The position numbers were made by a program, and so were the translations under genes. Shown here piece by piece: positions 9,604-19,699 of a stretch of DNA of 64,000 bases. This DNA is from Ferruginibacter sp. (GTDB lineage Bacteria; Bacteroidota; Bacteroidia; Chitinophagales; Chitinophagaceae): positions 62,001-126,000 of the forward strand of contig JAHBTN010000005.1 in assembly GCA_019638575.1 (NCBI GenBank), given 5' to 3'. Each line of letters opens with the position of its first letter. Within the stretch, counting starts at the first letter, position 1. The notes beneath the pieces are model-generated. The model was not told the origin of the DNA. It made no database searches and saw only the letters and a list, made by a program, of their open reading frames with translations.

Positions 9604-10812
9604 TTAAATAACCTGGTTTCTCAGCAGGTCTTCAAACTCATCCCGTCGCCTTATTAAAGTGGCTTTGCCATCTTTTACCAGCACTTCGGCAGGCCTAAGC
9701 CTCGAGTTAAAGTTACTGCTCATTTCAAAACCATAAGCGCCGGCATTATGAAATACCAGCAAATCGTTTTCCCTTATTTCGTTTATTTTCCTGTCGAATG
9801 CAAAAGTGTCTGTTTCGCAGATATTGCCAACTACATTGTAAATTCTTTCGGCGCCGGCAGGGTTGCTGATGTTTTCTATATGATGATATGCTTCGTACAT
9901 CATGGGCCTTATCAGGTGATTGAACCCGCTGTTTACACCGGCAAAAAGCGCAGCAGGTGTTTGTTTTATCACATTTGCCTTTACAATAAAATAACCTGCC
10001 TGGCTAACTAAATATTTGCCCGGCTCAAACCAAAGTTCAAGTTCTTTCACTTTAGGGTTTTCGAACTGAGCAAGCGCCTGTGCAATTTTCTCGCCTAACA
10101 GGTCCACATCGGTTTCTGCATCGCCTTGTTGATAGGGTACTTTAAAGCCGCTGCCCAGGTCAATATATTTCAGGTTGGGAAAATGTTCAATCGTATTCAG
10201 CATCACATCAAGTCCCAATAAAAAAACATTGATGTCTTTAATTTCGCTGCCGGTATGCATGTGTACACCTTCTACATTAAGCCGGGTGGTTTTTACAACT
10301 CTTTCAATATGCCGCATCTGGTGAATGGAGATACCAAATTTGCTATCTACATGGCCTGTAGAAATTTTAAAATTGCCGCCGGCCATGATATGTGGATTTA
10401 ACCGGATGCAGATAGGGTATGTGTTACCAAACCTGTTGCCAAATTGTTCCAGTATTGAAATGTTATCTATGTTGATGTTAACACCCAGGTTTTTGGCTTC
10501 AATAATTTCATCAAGGTCAACACAGTTAGGAGTGTACAGGATATTTTTAGGGTCAAAGCCCGCCATTAATCCAAGCTTTACTTCGTAAATACTTACACAA
10601 TCAAGCGAAGCGCCGATAGAAAGAATATGTTTTAACACATTTATATTGGTAAGCGATTTACAGGCATAAAAAAAACGGGCATTGCTTTTTGAAAAAGCTT
10701 TTTTCAGTTTGTTGTATTGTTCTGTTATTCGCTCGACATGATAAACATAAACGGGTGTGCCAAACTCGTTGGCTATTTGGGTCAACTGCTTATTGGTAAG
10801 GGTTTGTTGCAT
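9604..10812 (-). CDS. lysA: Diaminopimelate decarboxylase
   Basis: PLP-dependent fold-type III enzyme that decarboxylates meso-diaminopimelate to L-lysine, the last step of lysine synthesis. 402 aa, full length. The PLP lysine lies in YACKSLTN (K52), with HMHTGSEI and GSGFKVPY as phosphate-binding and barrel motifs. NICETDTF near residue 330 carries the substrate-site Cys of the family's CESxD motif, with Thr at the usual Ser position. The start is ATG at 10812. A related arginine/ornithine decarboxylase is less likely given the motif set. Confidence 0.93.
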   Translation of the reverse strand: MQQTLTNKQLTQIANEFGTPVYVYHVERITEQYNKLKKAFSKSNARFFYACKSLTNINVLKHILSIGASLDCVSIYEVKLGLMAGFDPKNILYTPNCVDLDEIIEAKNLGVNINIDNISILEQFGNRFGNTYPICIRLNPHIMAGGNFKISTGHVDSKFGISIHQMRHIERVVKTTRLNVEGVHMHTGSEIKDINVFLLGLDVMLNTIEHFPNLKYIDLGSGFKVPYQQGDAETDVDLLGEKIAQALAQFENPKVKELELWFEPGKYLVSQAGYFIVKANVIKQTPAALFAGVNSGFNHLIRPMMYEAYHHIENISNPAGAERIYNVVGNICETDTFAFDRKINEIRENDLLVFHNAGAYGFEMSSNFNSRLRPAEVLVKDGKATLIRRRDEFEDLLRNQVI

Positions 10813-10930
10813 ACTGCTAAAATAAATAAAGGGCTACCTTAATTGTTTTTGAAAAAATGAATGAGCAAAGAAACAAAATAATAAAAGCAGTTGATAAAAA
10901 TCTTCAGCTTCAATTTTATTTGATAAAATA

Positions 10931-12025
10931 TTATGCCACTATCTCTTGTATTTGTGTAGGCTCCAGGTTGGCATTACGCATGGCAATACCCCTAACCGCA
11001 TTAGCTGCAAAATCCATAAATGCTTTTTTGGTAATGGCATCATCACTTATCATTGCCGGCACTCCAATATCTCCGCCTTCACGAATGTTTTCAGCAATAG
11101 GAATTTGCCCCAGTAATGGTATATCAAAATCTTCGGCCAGGTTTTTACCCCCGTCTTTTCCAAATATGTAATATTTTTTATCGGGCAATTCTGCCGGAGT
11201 AAAATAACTCATGTTCTCTACCAATCCAATAACCGGAACTTTAAGTTGTGCCTGTCCAAACATGGCAATACCTTTTTTAGCATCGGCCAGCGCTACTGTT
11301 TGCGGTGTTGTAACCACAATTACACCTGTTACCGGTACGGTTTGTACCATAGTTAAATGTATATCGCCGGTTCCGGGCGGCATATCAATTACCAGGTAAT
11401 CCAGTTCGCCCCAGTCTACCTCACTAACAAACTGCCTGATGGCGCTGCTTACCATGGGGCCACGCCAAACTACAGCTTGTTTTTCATCAATAAGCAATCC
11501 AATACTCATCAATTTAATGCCAAACTTTTCTATCGGTACAATCATTCCTTTACCATCCACTTCTCTCATCAAAGGCCGCTCGCCACGTACACCAAACATA
11601 ATGTGCTGGCTGGGGCCATAAATATCTGCATCCATTAAACCAACCTTTGCACCTCCTTGTGCAAGCGCCAATGCAAGGTTTGATGAAACGGTACTTTTTC
11701 CCACACCGCCTTTTCCGCTTACTACTGCAATAATATTTTTTACACCGGCCAATATCGTTTTCCCGTCTTTCCGGTTGCTGCTTGTATTGCTGGTAAAGTT
11801 TACTTTAACTATTGCATCTTTATTCACCAATAACTTTACCGCATTGATGCTGGCATTCATAATCATATCTTTTAGCGGACAGGCGGGTGTTGTAAGCACC
11901 ACTGTAAAGGAAACATTATTACCATCTATTTTAATGTCTTTTACCATATTTAATGTAACCAGGTCTTTTCCTAAATCGGGCTCCTGCACATTACTCAGCG
12001 CTTTTAATATATCCTCGTTCGTCAT
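10931..12025 (-). CDS. Mrp/ApbC-type iron-sulfur cluster carrier ATPase
   Basis: 364 aa: an N-terminal MIP18/DUF59-like domain (about 1-75, with TTPACPLKDM) fused to a P-loop ATPase with GKGGVGKS at 104-111 and the IDMPPGTGD switch. Members bind and pass on Fe-S clusters to apoproteins in the cytoplasm. The region after VENMSYF reads TPAELPDKKYYIFG here, so the CxxC cluster-binding pair of typical Mrp is absent. It is divergent from the gene at 12208. The short DUF59 protein at 26296 is a separate relative of its N-terminal domain. Confidence 0.9.
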   Translation of the reverse strand: MTNEDILKALSNVQEPDLGKDLVTLNMVKDIKIDGNNVSFTVVLTTPACPLKDMIMNASINAVKLLVNKDAIVKVNFTSNTSSNRKDGKTILAGVKNIIAVVSGKGGVGKSTVSSNLALALAQGGAKVGLMDADIYGPSQHIMFGVRGERPLMREVDGKGMIVPIEKFGIKLMSIGLLIDEKQAVVWRGPMVSSAIRQFVSEVDWGELDYLVIDMPPGTGDIHLTMVQTVPVTGVIVVTTPQTVALADAKKGIAMFGQAQLKVPVIGLVENMSYFTPAELPDKKYYIFGKDGGKNLAEDFDIPLLGQIPIAENIREGGDIGVPAMISDDAITKKAFMDFAANAVRGIAMRNANLEPTQIQEIVA

Positions 12026-12207
12026 CGTTCAATTATTTGTTAAAATACATATGTAAACTGCAAATTTAAACATTGATGCCCTTACTTTGGTTATTAATTA
12101 AGGAATGTTATTACTTTTGAAACGGTACCTGTAGATAAAATCAATTTTTTTCAGCAGATTGTTTCATTAAATAATTTGTACAGGGCATTTCAATCTTTAA
12201 TTTTTTG

Positions 12208-12846
12208 ATGAAGAAATTTATACCATACTTTATTATTACTGCTTTAATTTTTCCTGTGGCTGCCCGGGCCCAGTTTGAATCTTTTAAAGATTCGGTAGTG
12301 CAACTTTATGGAATTGTGATGACGGCCGATAGTTTAAAAGGCCTTGAAAGTGTAAGCGTGGTAGTAAAAGGGCAAAACCGGGGCACCATTACCAATAGCA
12401 AAGGCGTTTTCAGCATTGTGGTTTTAAAAGGCGATAATGTAGAATTCACCAGTATTGGTTACAAACCTAAAACTATTCATATTCCCGAAAACCTGGAGGG
12501 TAACCAACAAAGTGTAATACAACTGATGGTTACAGACACAGTTTATCTTGCTGCTACCATTATTAAAGCAAGGCCTACCCGGGCACAGTTTGAAAGAGAT
12601 TTTATAAATGCACAGGTGCCTGATGATTATATAACTATTGCCAGGAAAAATAATAGCGAAGCTACAAGGCGCTTACTTGTTGCCAACCTGCCAACTGATG
12701 GCAGGGAAGCATCGAGCAATTATTTAAGGCAAACTGCCGGTAAAGCATACTATTCAGGCCAGGCGCCCCCAATGAATATTTTCAATCCATTTGCATGGGC
12801 CGAGTTTATTAAAGCCTGGAAACGGGGCGATTTTAAGAGTAAATAA
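12208..12846 (+). CDS. Secreted protein with carboxypeptidase-like regulatory (CNA-B-like) domain
   Basis: 212 aa. A signal peptide (MKKFIPYFIITALIFPVAARAQ) is followed by a beta-sandwich of the type seen at the N-terminus of Bacteroidota TonB-dependent receptors (GIVMTADSLKGLESVSVVVKGQNRGTITNSKG, split by the usual GxxS/T-rich turns). The C-terminal half is helical with no known motif. I start at the ATG at 12208 rather than the TTG one codon upstream. No receptor barrel follows, so it is a stand-alone protein, probably periplasmic or outer-membrane associated; its function is unknown. Confidence 0.8.
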   Translation: MKKFIPYFIITALIFPVAARAQFESFKDSVVQLYGIVMTADSLKGLESVSVVVKGQNRGTITNSKGVFSIVVLKGDNVEFTSIGYKPKTIHIPENLEGNQQSVIQLMVTDTVYLAATIIKARPTRAQFERDFINAQVPDDYITIARKNNSEATRRLLVANLPTDGREASSNYLRQTAGKAYYSGQAPPMNIFNPFAWAEFIKAWKRGDFKSK

Positions 12847-12928
12847 TTTTTCATTGTAAAATCTGCTGCCAGTTTTTTATACTCTCATCTTATTTATTAT
12901 TTGGTTTTCTTTGTAAAAAGAATTTATC

Positions 12929-13486
12929 GTGATACAGAATACTGCTGTAAAATTTCCTGCAGGGCATATTGGTAAAATATTCCTGGTTGGTTTTATGGGT
13001 AGCGGAAAAACACATTGGGGCCGTAAATGGTCGCAACAATACAAGCTGCCATTTTTTGATTTGGATGAAGAGATTGAAAAAGCAGAAAAAAAAACGATTG
13101 CAGCAATTTTTGAAAAATATGGAGAAGAATATTTCAGAAAAGTGGAGGCAGATGCTGTAAGGTCTTTTTCAGAAATAGATAATTGTATTATTGCCTGTGG
13201 CGGTGGCACACCCTGCTTTGCCGATAATATGCTATGGATGAACAATAATGGTAAAACGGTTTATTTGTCTGCATCGCCCCAATGTATATATCAACGTTTG
13301 ATTGCTGAAAAGAATAAAAGGCCATTGGTTAAAAACTTAAAAGGGCAGGAACTGCTTTCTTTTATTGAAGAAAAATTACAAGAAAGGGAATTGTATTACA
13401 GGCAGGCGTCTGTAATTTTGCAGGCAGATGAGATGAGAGAGGATTTTGTGCCGGGTTTTATTACTGATCATTATCAAAATAAATAA
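12929..13486 (+). CDS. aroK: Shikimate kinase
   Basis: Phosphorylates shikimate with ATP in the chorismate pathway. The P-loop GFMGSGKTHWGR is near residue 20, FFDLDEEIEKAEKKTI carries the substrate-binding Asp, and CGGGTPC is the GGG motif. 185 aa, normal length. The start is GTG at 12929, because the only nearby Met lies inside the P-loop. It is immediately followed (no gap) by the DUF423 gene. It supplies the pathway whose Phe branch enzyme, PheA, lies at the other end of the window. Confidence 0.92.
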   Translation: MIQNTAVKFPAGHIGKIFLVGFMGSGKTHWGRKWSQQYKLPFFDLDEEIEKAEKKTIAAIFEKYGEEYFRKVEADAVRSFSEIDNCIIACGGGTPCFADNMLWMNNNGKTVYLSASPQCIYQRLIAEKNKRPLVKNLKGQELLSFIEEKLQERELYYRQASVILQADEMREDFVPGFITDHYQNK

Positions 13487-13873
13487 ATGCAAAAAAGTTT
13501 TTTAAAAACAGCCGCTATATTAGGCGCTTTATCAGTAATGCTTGGCGCATTTGCAGCGCATGGGTTAAAAAAAATATTTGATACCGATTTACTGCAGGTG
13601 TTTGAAACGGCTGTGCGTTACCAGTTTTTTCATGTGTTTGCTTTGCTTGCTGCCGGTATATTATATAAAAATTTTACAAACAAGCTAATAAGGTGGGCCG
13701 GGTATTTTTTTATTGCTGGTATTATTTTATTCTGCGGCTCGTTGTACTTGCTTTGTTATGTAAAACAGCAGGCTTTGCCTTTTAACTGGGTAGGTGCCAT
13801 TACACCATTTGGCGGTGCGGCTTTTATAGCAGGATGGTTATGTTTATTTGCTGGGTTAAATAAGGCCAATTAA
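13487..13873 (+). CDS. DUF423 family inner-membrane protein
   Basis: 128 aa with four predicted membrane helices and the family's N-terminal signature ILGALSVMLGAFAAHGLK; AITPFGGAAFIAGWL is the matching C-terminal signature. It is related to E. coli YgdD and its function is unknown. The ATG follows the aroK stop codon directly, so the two are likely translated from one mRNA. Its last 4 bp overlap the end of the convergent histidine kinase gene. Confidence 0.88.
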   Translation: MQKSFLKTAAILGALSVMLGAFAAHGLKKIFDTDLLQVFETAVRYQFFHVFALLAAGILYKNFTNKLIRWAGYFFIAGIILFCGSLYLLCYVKQQALPFNWVGAITPFGGAAFIAGWLCLFAGLNKAN

Positions 13874-15753
13874 AAATTTTCAATTTTTCTATAAAGTGTA
13901 ATAAGGGTTCCATTCTTGTTTTCAATTGAAAATTCAATATCAAGGTCGTTCATTCTTTTCTTCATATTTTTTAAACCGTTACCAAACTGCCGTAATTTTT
14001 CTAAATCAATACCCTTACCATTATCATGTATATATAATTTAAGTCCATCGGGTACCCTTACCAGGTTTATTTTTACTTCGGTGGCATTTGCATGTTTTAA
14101 TATATTATTCAATGCTTCTTTAACAACCATAAAAAAATTACGCCTTATTTCTCCTATTACTTCAATATTGGGCAAATTTTCGGGAATTGTAATCTTACAG
14201 TCAATACCGGTATCTTCAAAATATTCCTGTGCATAACTGCGTATATAAGCAATTGTGTTGTGTAAAGAGTCGTTGCTGCTGCTCATACTCCAGATGATAG
14301 CATTCATCTTGTTTAAAAGATCGTTGGCAGATGTTGATATTTTATTGATTTCAGGAATAGGATTATCGGCCAGTTTGTTTTTTGCCATTTCACTATATAG
14401 CCTGATTGTAGTCATACCTGCGCCCAGGTCATCATGCATATCTGCACTAATACGGTTCCTGACTTCCTGTTGTGCTTTAATAATAGCAATCTGGTTTTCG
14501 TATTCGGCTTTTTCTGCTTCCAGTTTTAAAGCTTCCTGTTCTTTAATACGTTTTATAAGTTCGTTTTTATTTTTATAATTAAGGCCTAACAGGAAAAAGG
14601 TAAGTTCCAATACAATACCGATATAATAATAAAACAAAGAGTTTTTTAATATAGCATATGAACGTAACCCCGATAGAATAATTAAAAAAGAAATAGTTGA
14701 AAACAAAACAAGTATAACATTGCCTGCTGCTAAATAATTAAACAGCCTGTTGCGTTTTTTAAAAGCAAGTACAATAAAAATTATCCCTATTGACAAGATG
14801 ATAATCTTCATCAAATTCTCAAGGTTTAATTGGTACACAAATGCTTTGGTAAAAAAATTAAGGTATGTGTAAAAACATAAAAGCAGCAGAATGAACCTTT
14901 CGCTAAACTTTAAAAAAATATCCAGTTTTTTATAAAGTTCTTTCGTATTCAGAAATCGGCGTGCAAATGCTATATAAAATATGGTACCGGTTACCAGGAA
15001 CAAGAAATCGAGATAACTTAAGTAAAGGTTTGCAAATGACGTAGCCGACCGGGTAACAATTGAATTAAAAAATATTAGCAGGAACATGAAAAAAGAATAC
15101 ATGGCATTGTACAGAAATTCGGTACTGCGGCTTATTACAAAATTGGTAAGCATGAATAAAATCATCATCAGTAATACACCGCTGATAATATATCCAAATT
15201 TTACCATCATGTCTTTATGGCTAATAATAAAGTTTATATAGTTCTCAATATAACTGCCACTGATAATGATGGGAGTTAAAGAATTCGATTCGTACCTGGC
15301 AGGTACAAGTTTTATTAATAAAAAGCTTTGCTCACCGGCAGCCAGTGAAAATTGTTTATAGCCTTCTTTGTTTTTTTCATTATTAATAAGTTCAAGAGAA
15401 GGATTTAATTTATAAATATCAAACCTATTGTAATAGATACCCGGGTATATAAATGGACTTACCTGCTTATCGCTTGTGTTGGCCACAAATATTTTGAGGT
15501 AGTAAGTGTAATTAACCATTTTTGGCGGAATAGACTTACGTTTTTTAAACTCCATTAAAGGGAAAAACTGTTTGTTGATAACTTCAGAAACAGGCATAGC
15601 AGAACTGCTATCGATATACAGCAAAGTTTTTCCTGCAATACTGCTGTCTTCTGTTATAGCTGTTATATTAATAAGTAATGTATCCGTTATATTTTGAGAT
15701 TTACCGGATATAATGAAGAATGAAAAGAAGATAAATGCAGCTAAACGTCTCAA
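13870..15753 (-). CDS. Sensor histidine kinase with 7TM (7TMR-DISM-like) sensor, NarX/LytS-like kinase core
   Basis: A signal peptide (RRLAAFIFFSFFIISGKSQ) is followed by a periplasmic beta-rich domain (about 25-175), seven membrane helices (about 190-390), a coiled coil, then a HisKA_3-type dimerisation region with the phospho-acceptor His in SADMHDDLGAGM and an HATPase with EALNNILKHANA, DNGKGID and GNGLKNMKKR. No response regulator is adjacent. No ATG exists near the N-terminus. I choose the TTG at 15753 because it gives a clean signal peptide, and because a -7-like TAGGTTTG (complement 15771-15778) would put the mRNA start downstream of the alternative TTG at 15783. Confidence 0.85.
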   Translation of the reverse strand: MRRLAAFIFFSFFIISGKSQNITDTLLINITAITEDSSIAGKTLLYIDSSSAMPVSEVINKQFFPLMEFKKRKSIPPKMVNYTYYLKIFVANTSDKQVSPFIYPGIYYNRFDIYKLNPSLELINNEKNKEGYKQFSLAAGEQSFLLIKLVPARYESNSLTPIIISGSYIENYINFIISHKDMMVKFGYIISGVLLMMILFMLTNFVISRSTEFLYNAMYSFFMFLLIFFNSIVTRSATSFANLYLSYLDFLFLVTGTIFYIAFARRFLNTKELYKKLDIFLKFSERFILLLLCFYTYLNFFTKAFVYQLNLENLMKIIILSIGIIFIVLAFKKRNRLFNYLAAGNVILVLFSTISFLIILSGLRSYAILKNSLFYYYIGIVLELTFFLLGLNYKNKNELIKRIKEQEALKLEAEKAEYENQIAIIKAQQEVRNRISADMHDDLGAGMTTIRLYSEMAKNKLADNPIPEINKISTSANDLLNKMNAIIWSMSSSNDSLHNTIAYIRSYAQEYFEDTGIDCKITIPENLPNIEVIGEIRRNFFMVVKEALNNILKHANATEVKINLVRVPDGLKLYIHDNGKGIDLEKLRQFGNGLKNMKKRMNDLDIEFSIENKNGTLITLYRKIENF

Positions 15754-15863
15754 AAGGCAGAATCTTTTACCAAACCTACACAATTAAAGCCGAATTAAAA
15801 ACGTGTAACTCCATTTTTCAGTCATGCTTTTTCAAGCAGGGGTTTTCTATATCTTTGTTGCCC

Positions 15864-18323
15864 ATGGCAAACAAAACAAAATCCGCAAAAAACGGGAGTA
15901 AACAACCCGATAAGTTTAAACAGGAAAAGGAAGAAACTGTAGAGGTAAAAAAATTGCTTAAAGATGAGCGCACACACAAAATTGCAGGTATTGGGCTATT
16001 ACTTTTAGCATTTTTACTTTTTATTGCTTTCACATCGTATTTATTTACCTGGCAAAAAGACCAAAGCCTGGTTAATGATGCCGGCTGGAACCTTTTAAAA
16101 ACAAACGACCTTAAAGTAGATAACCTGTTAGGTACCCTGGGAGCATTTTTATCGCACCTGTTTATTTATAAAGGTTTTGGGGTAGCATCTTATCTTTTTT
16201 GTACCACATTTTTTGTATTTGGTATTAATCTTTTTTTTGGAAAAAAAGTTTTCCAGGTTTTTCGAAACATAAAATATTTAATAGTGGGGTTGCCCATTGT
16301 AAGTGTAAGCGCTGCAAGCATTTTTAAAGGCAACCCTTTTCCCTGGGGAGGCGCTACCGGTGATATGATGAGAGACTGGCTTTACAGTACCATTGGGCAG
16401 GTAGGTACTATAGCTGTTTTGCTGGTTGCTATACTTGCTTATGTGATATGGCGCTTTAACCCATCATTTAAAATGCCGGCAAAAAAATCAATGCCTGCTG
16501 CCACCGATGATTTTGTACCAACTGCAGAAGAGTTATCAGAAAAACATGCATGGGATGCAAATGAAGATGAATCAAAAAAGAATTCATTAAAAGGTAACAA
16601 CACAATGTTACAAACCACGCAAGCAGAAAATACAACACCCTTACACAACATAAATTTGATTGAAAAAGAAGAAGATGAAAAAGTTGAACCGGTAGTTGTT
16701 GTACAAAAAGAAGCAGTTATTGCTAAAGAGATAACACCAAGCGATATGCCGCTTGAAATAAAATCAACTCCCGAAAAAAATGAGGAAGAACCTGTGGTTG
16801 CCGAAAAACAACCAACAACAAAACCATACGACCCCGTTCTTGATTTGCGTGATTATAAATACCCTGAACTTGACCTGTTAGAAAGCCATGGCATAGATAA
16901 GATTGTGCAGGATGCAGATGAACTGGAAAACAACAAAAACCAAATCATCAACACCCTAAAAAATTACGATATACAAATACAAAAAATTTATGCAACCGTA
17001 GGGCCTACAGTTACTTTATACGAAATTATACCTGCAGCGGGTGTGCGTATATCAAGAATAAAAAACCTGGAAGATGATATTGCACTGAGCCTTGCAGCGC
17101 TTGGCATACGTATTATTGCTCCCATTCCCGGTAAAGGAACCATTGGTATTGAAGTACCCAATGCTAAAAAAAGCATGGTGAGCATGAAGACCTTGCTGTC
17201 ATCAGAAAAATTTCAGAAAAATAATTTTTCATTACCTATTGCCATTGGTAAAAAAATTGATAATGAAAATTTTATAGTTGACCTGGCCAGTATGCCGCAT
17301 TTATTGATGGCGGGGGCTACAGGGCAGGGAAAATCAGTTGGGCTAAACGCCATATTGGTTTCATTGCTGTACAAAAAACATCCATCGCAATTAAAATTTG
17401 TATTGGTTGATCCTAAAAAGGTGGAGTTGAGTATTTATAAAACTATCGAAAATCATTTTTTGGCAAAACTGCCCGGCGAAGAAGATGCCATCATCACCGA
17501 TACCAAAAAAGTGGTGCATACCCTAAATGCCATGTGTATTGAGATGGATAACCGGTACGACCTGCTTAAAGAAGCCGGCTGCCGCAACATTAAAGAATAC
17601 AACGAAAAATTTATAAGCCGTAAACTTAATCCTGAAAAAGGGCACCAGTATTTACCATTTATAGTGTTGGTTGTAGATGAATTTGCCGACCTGATTATGA
17701 CTGCCGGCAAAGAAGTGGAAATGCCCATTGCCCGATTGGCACAGTTGGCAAGGGCTATTGGTATACATCTTATTATTGCTACGCAAAGGCCATCGGTAAA
17801 TATTATAACAGGAACCATTAAAGCCAACTTTCCGGCACGTATTGCATTTAAAGTAAGCAGTAAAATTGACAGCCGCACCATTTTAGATACCGGCGGCGCC
17901 GAGCAGTTGATAGGTAAGGGTGATATGCTTATCAGTTACAACGGAAATATAGTTCGGTTACAATGTGCTTTTGTAGATACACCCGAAGTAGATAAAATTG
18001 TAGATTTTATTGCCGGGCAGCGTGGCTATCCACAACCTTTTCTTTTGCCTGAGTATATTGATGAAAAAGATATGGAAGGCAAAGATTTTGATTTGGGCGA
18101 TAAAGATCCTTTGTTTGAAGATGCTGCAAGATTGATTGTTGCCAGCCAGGTAGGAAGTACATCATTATTACAACGCAGAATGAAACTTGGTTATAACCGT
18201 GCAGGAAGGCTTATGGACCAGTTAGAAGCAGCAGGCATTGTTGGGGCAAACCAGGGCAGCAAAGCAAGGGATGTGTTAATAAAAACCGAAGCCGACCTTT
18301 TGCAAATACTTAGTACTTTTTAA
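15864..18323 (+). CDS. ftsK: DNA translocase FtsK/SpoIIIE
   Basis: 819 aa septal ATPase that pumps chromosome termini and links division to dimer resolution. N-terminal membrane helices lie within about residues 35-200. A low-complexity acidic linker follows (about 215-320), then the motor with Walker A GATGQGKS at 484-491, Walker B-like VLVVDEFADLIM and ATQRPSVNIITG. The C-terminal winged-helix gamma domain (LLQRRMKLGYNRAGRLMDQLEAAGIVG) binds KOPS-type sites. The ATG at 15864 is preferred over an upstream in-frame ATG at 15735, which would run through the divergent promoter region. A TATCTTTG box (15850-15857) sits just before the start, so the leader may be very short. Confidence 0.95.
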   Translation: MANKTKSAKNGSKQPDKFKQEKEETVEVKKLLKDERTHKIAGIGLLLLAFLLFIAFTSYLFTWQKDQSLVNDAGWNLLKTNDLKVDNLLGTLGAFLSHLFIYKGFGVASYLFCTTFFVFGINLFFGKKVFQVFRNIKYLIVGLPIVSVSAASIFKGNPFPWGGATGDMMRDWLYSTIGQVGTIAVLLVAILAYVIWRFNPSFKMPAKKSMPAATDDFVPTAEELSEKHAWDANEDESKKNSLKGNNTMLQTTQAENTTPLHNINLIEKEEDEKVEPVVVVQKEAVIAKEITPSDMPLEIKSTPEKNEEEPVVAEKQPTTKPYDPVLDLRDYKYPELDLLESHGIDKIVQDADELENNKNQIINTLKNYDIQIQKIYATVGPTVTLYEIIPAAGVRISRIKNLEDDIALSLAALGIRIIAPIPGKGTIGIEVPNAKKSMVSMKTLLSSEKFQKNNFSLPIAIGKKIDNENFIVDLASMPHLLMAGATGQGKSVGLNAILVSLLYKKHPSQLKFVLVDPKKVELSIYKTIENHFLAKLPGEEDAIITDTKKVVHTLNAMCIEMDNRYDLLKEAGCRNIKEYNEKFISRKLNPEKGHQYLPFIVLVVDEFADLIMTAGKEVEMPIARLAQLARAIGIHLIIATQRPSVNIITGTIKANFPARIAFKVSSKIDSRTILDTGGAEQLIGKGDMLISYNGNIVRLQCAFVDTPEVDKIVDFIAGQRGYPQPFLLPEYIDEKDMEGKDFDLGDKDPLFEDAARLIVASQVGSTSLLQRRMKLGYNRAGRLMDQLEAAGIVGANQGSKARDVLIKTEADLLQILSTF

Positions 18324-18396
18324 ATGATATAAAATTAACTGCAAAAAAATATACTAACCTTGTATTGCCTCGTTTTCTTTAAACAACTTACATCAC

Positions 18397-18975
18397 ATGT
18401 CTAAATATCTTTTTATTGGCTTAGGAAATATTGGGGCAGAATATGCAAATACACGCCATAATATTGGCTTTGATGTAGTAAATGCATTTGTGATGAAACA
18501 TGGCGGCAACTTTAAGGTTGACAGGCTTGCTTATGTAGCCGAAATAAAATATAAAGGCAGGCAGGTAGTGTGCATTTGTCCTACCACATTTATGAATTTA
18601 AGTGGCAGGGCATTTAAATACTGGTTAGATAAAACAAAAGTTCCTTTAGAAAATACGCTAACCATTGTTGATGATTTGGCGTTGCCGCTTGATAAGATAC
18701 GTTTAAGGGCCGGCGGATCGTCTGCCGGGCATAACGGGCTTAAAGATATACAGATGATATTGGGTACCGATGCTTATCCTAAGCTAAGGTTTGGAATTGG
18801 CAATAATTATCCAAAAGGTATGCAAGCCGATTTTGTATTAGGCAAATGGCAAAAAACCGAAGAGCCACAGGTACTTAAAAAAATTGAGTGCTGTATTGAA
18901 ATAATGGAAGCATTTATCAGCAATGGTATAGATCAAACCATGTCGGCATACAATAATATTTCAATTAAAACATAG
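18397..18975 (+). CDS. pth: Peptidyl-tRNA hydrolase
   Basis: Cleaves peptidyl-tRNA released by stalled ribosomes. 192 aa, the usual length. GLGNIGAEYANTRHNIGF contains the catalytic His (about 21), TTFMNLSG and VDDLALPL carry the substrate Asn and Asp, and GGSSAGHNGLKDI is the conserved loop. The start is ATG at 18397. It is probably transcribed on its own or with the following hydrolase. Confidence 0.95.
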   Translation: MSKYLFIGLGNIGAEYANTRHNIGFDVVNAFVMKHGGNFKVDRLAYVAEIKYKGRQVVCICPTTFMNLSGRAFKYWLDKTKVPLENTLTIVDDLALPLDKIRLRAGGSSAGHNGLKDIQMILGTDAYPKLRFGIGNNYPKGMQADFVLGKWQKTEEPQVLKKIECCIEIMEAFISNGIDQTMSAYNNISIKT

Positions 18976-19061
18976 CAATAATAATTAAAATACAATTGGT
19001 TCTTTTTAGCTATTTATCTATATTCGTGCAGTAATCATTATACCTAAAAAAACAACCTGAT

Positions 19062-19673
19062 ATGAAGATCATTTGTGTGGGAAGAAACTATAAGGACCAT
19101 GTTAAAGAGTTGAACAATGCCATTCCTGATGAGCCGGTTATTTTTATGAAGCCCAAGAGTGCATTATTACAAAGCCATACACCATTTTATTATCCCGAAT
19201 TTACCAATGAACTGCATTACGAATGTGAATTGGTTTTAAGAGTTTGCAAAAACGGTAAATACATACAGGAAAAACATGCTTCTAATTATTACGATGCCGT
19301 TACGGTTGGGATAGATTTTACGGCAAGAGATCTGCAGGATGATTTAAAAGCCAAAGGCCTACCCTGGGAAAAAGCAAAAGCATTTGATAATTCAGCCGTG
19401 GTAGGTAAGTTTATACCGCTTGCCCCGGGTTTCAATAAAAAAAATATTCAATTTCACCTGTTGAAGAATAATGAAAAAGTGCAGGAAGCTAATTCGGCAG
19501 ATATGATTTTTAGTATTGATAAAGTGATTGAAAATATTTCAAAATATTTTTCATTGAATATAGGCGACCTTATATTTACCGGCACACCTGCCGGTGTTGG
19601 GGAGTGTGTAGTGGGCGATGTGATGGAAGGGTTTATTGATAAACAGAGCCTGTTTACCGTAGAAGTGAAATAA
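19062..19673 (+). CDS. Fumarylacetoacetate hydrolase (FAH) family protein
   Basis: 203 aa with the FAH-fold metal site: HYECELVLRV supplies the Glu pair, GIDFTARDLQDDLKAKGLPWEKAKAFDNSAVVG is the signature stretch, and GDLIFTGTPAGVG the C-terminal motif. Members hydrolyse or decarboxylate acylpyruvates and similar beta-diketo acids; the substrate cannot be assigned here. A terminator follows at 19700. Confidence 0.88.
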   Translation: MKIICVGRNYKDHVKELNNAIPDEPVIFMKPKSALLQSHTPFYYPEFTNELHYECELVLRVCKNGKYIQEKHASNYYDAVTVGIDFTARDLQDDLKAKGLPWEKAKAFDNSAVVGKFIPLAPGFNKKNIQFHLLKNNEKVQEANSADMIFSIDKVIENISKYFSLNIGDLIFTGTPAGVGECVVGDVMEGFIDKQSLFTVEVK

Positions 19674-19699
19674 GCAGGTTTGTGTAAGATATTTCTTTT

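Noticed and set aside
15735-15863. N-terminal extension of FtsK from the ATG at 15735
   Set aside because: The added 43 residues are not FtsK-like and the stretch contains the divergent promoter region of both neighbours; ATG 15864 fits better.
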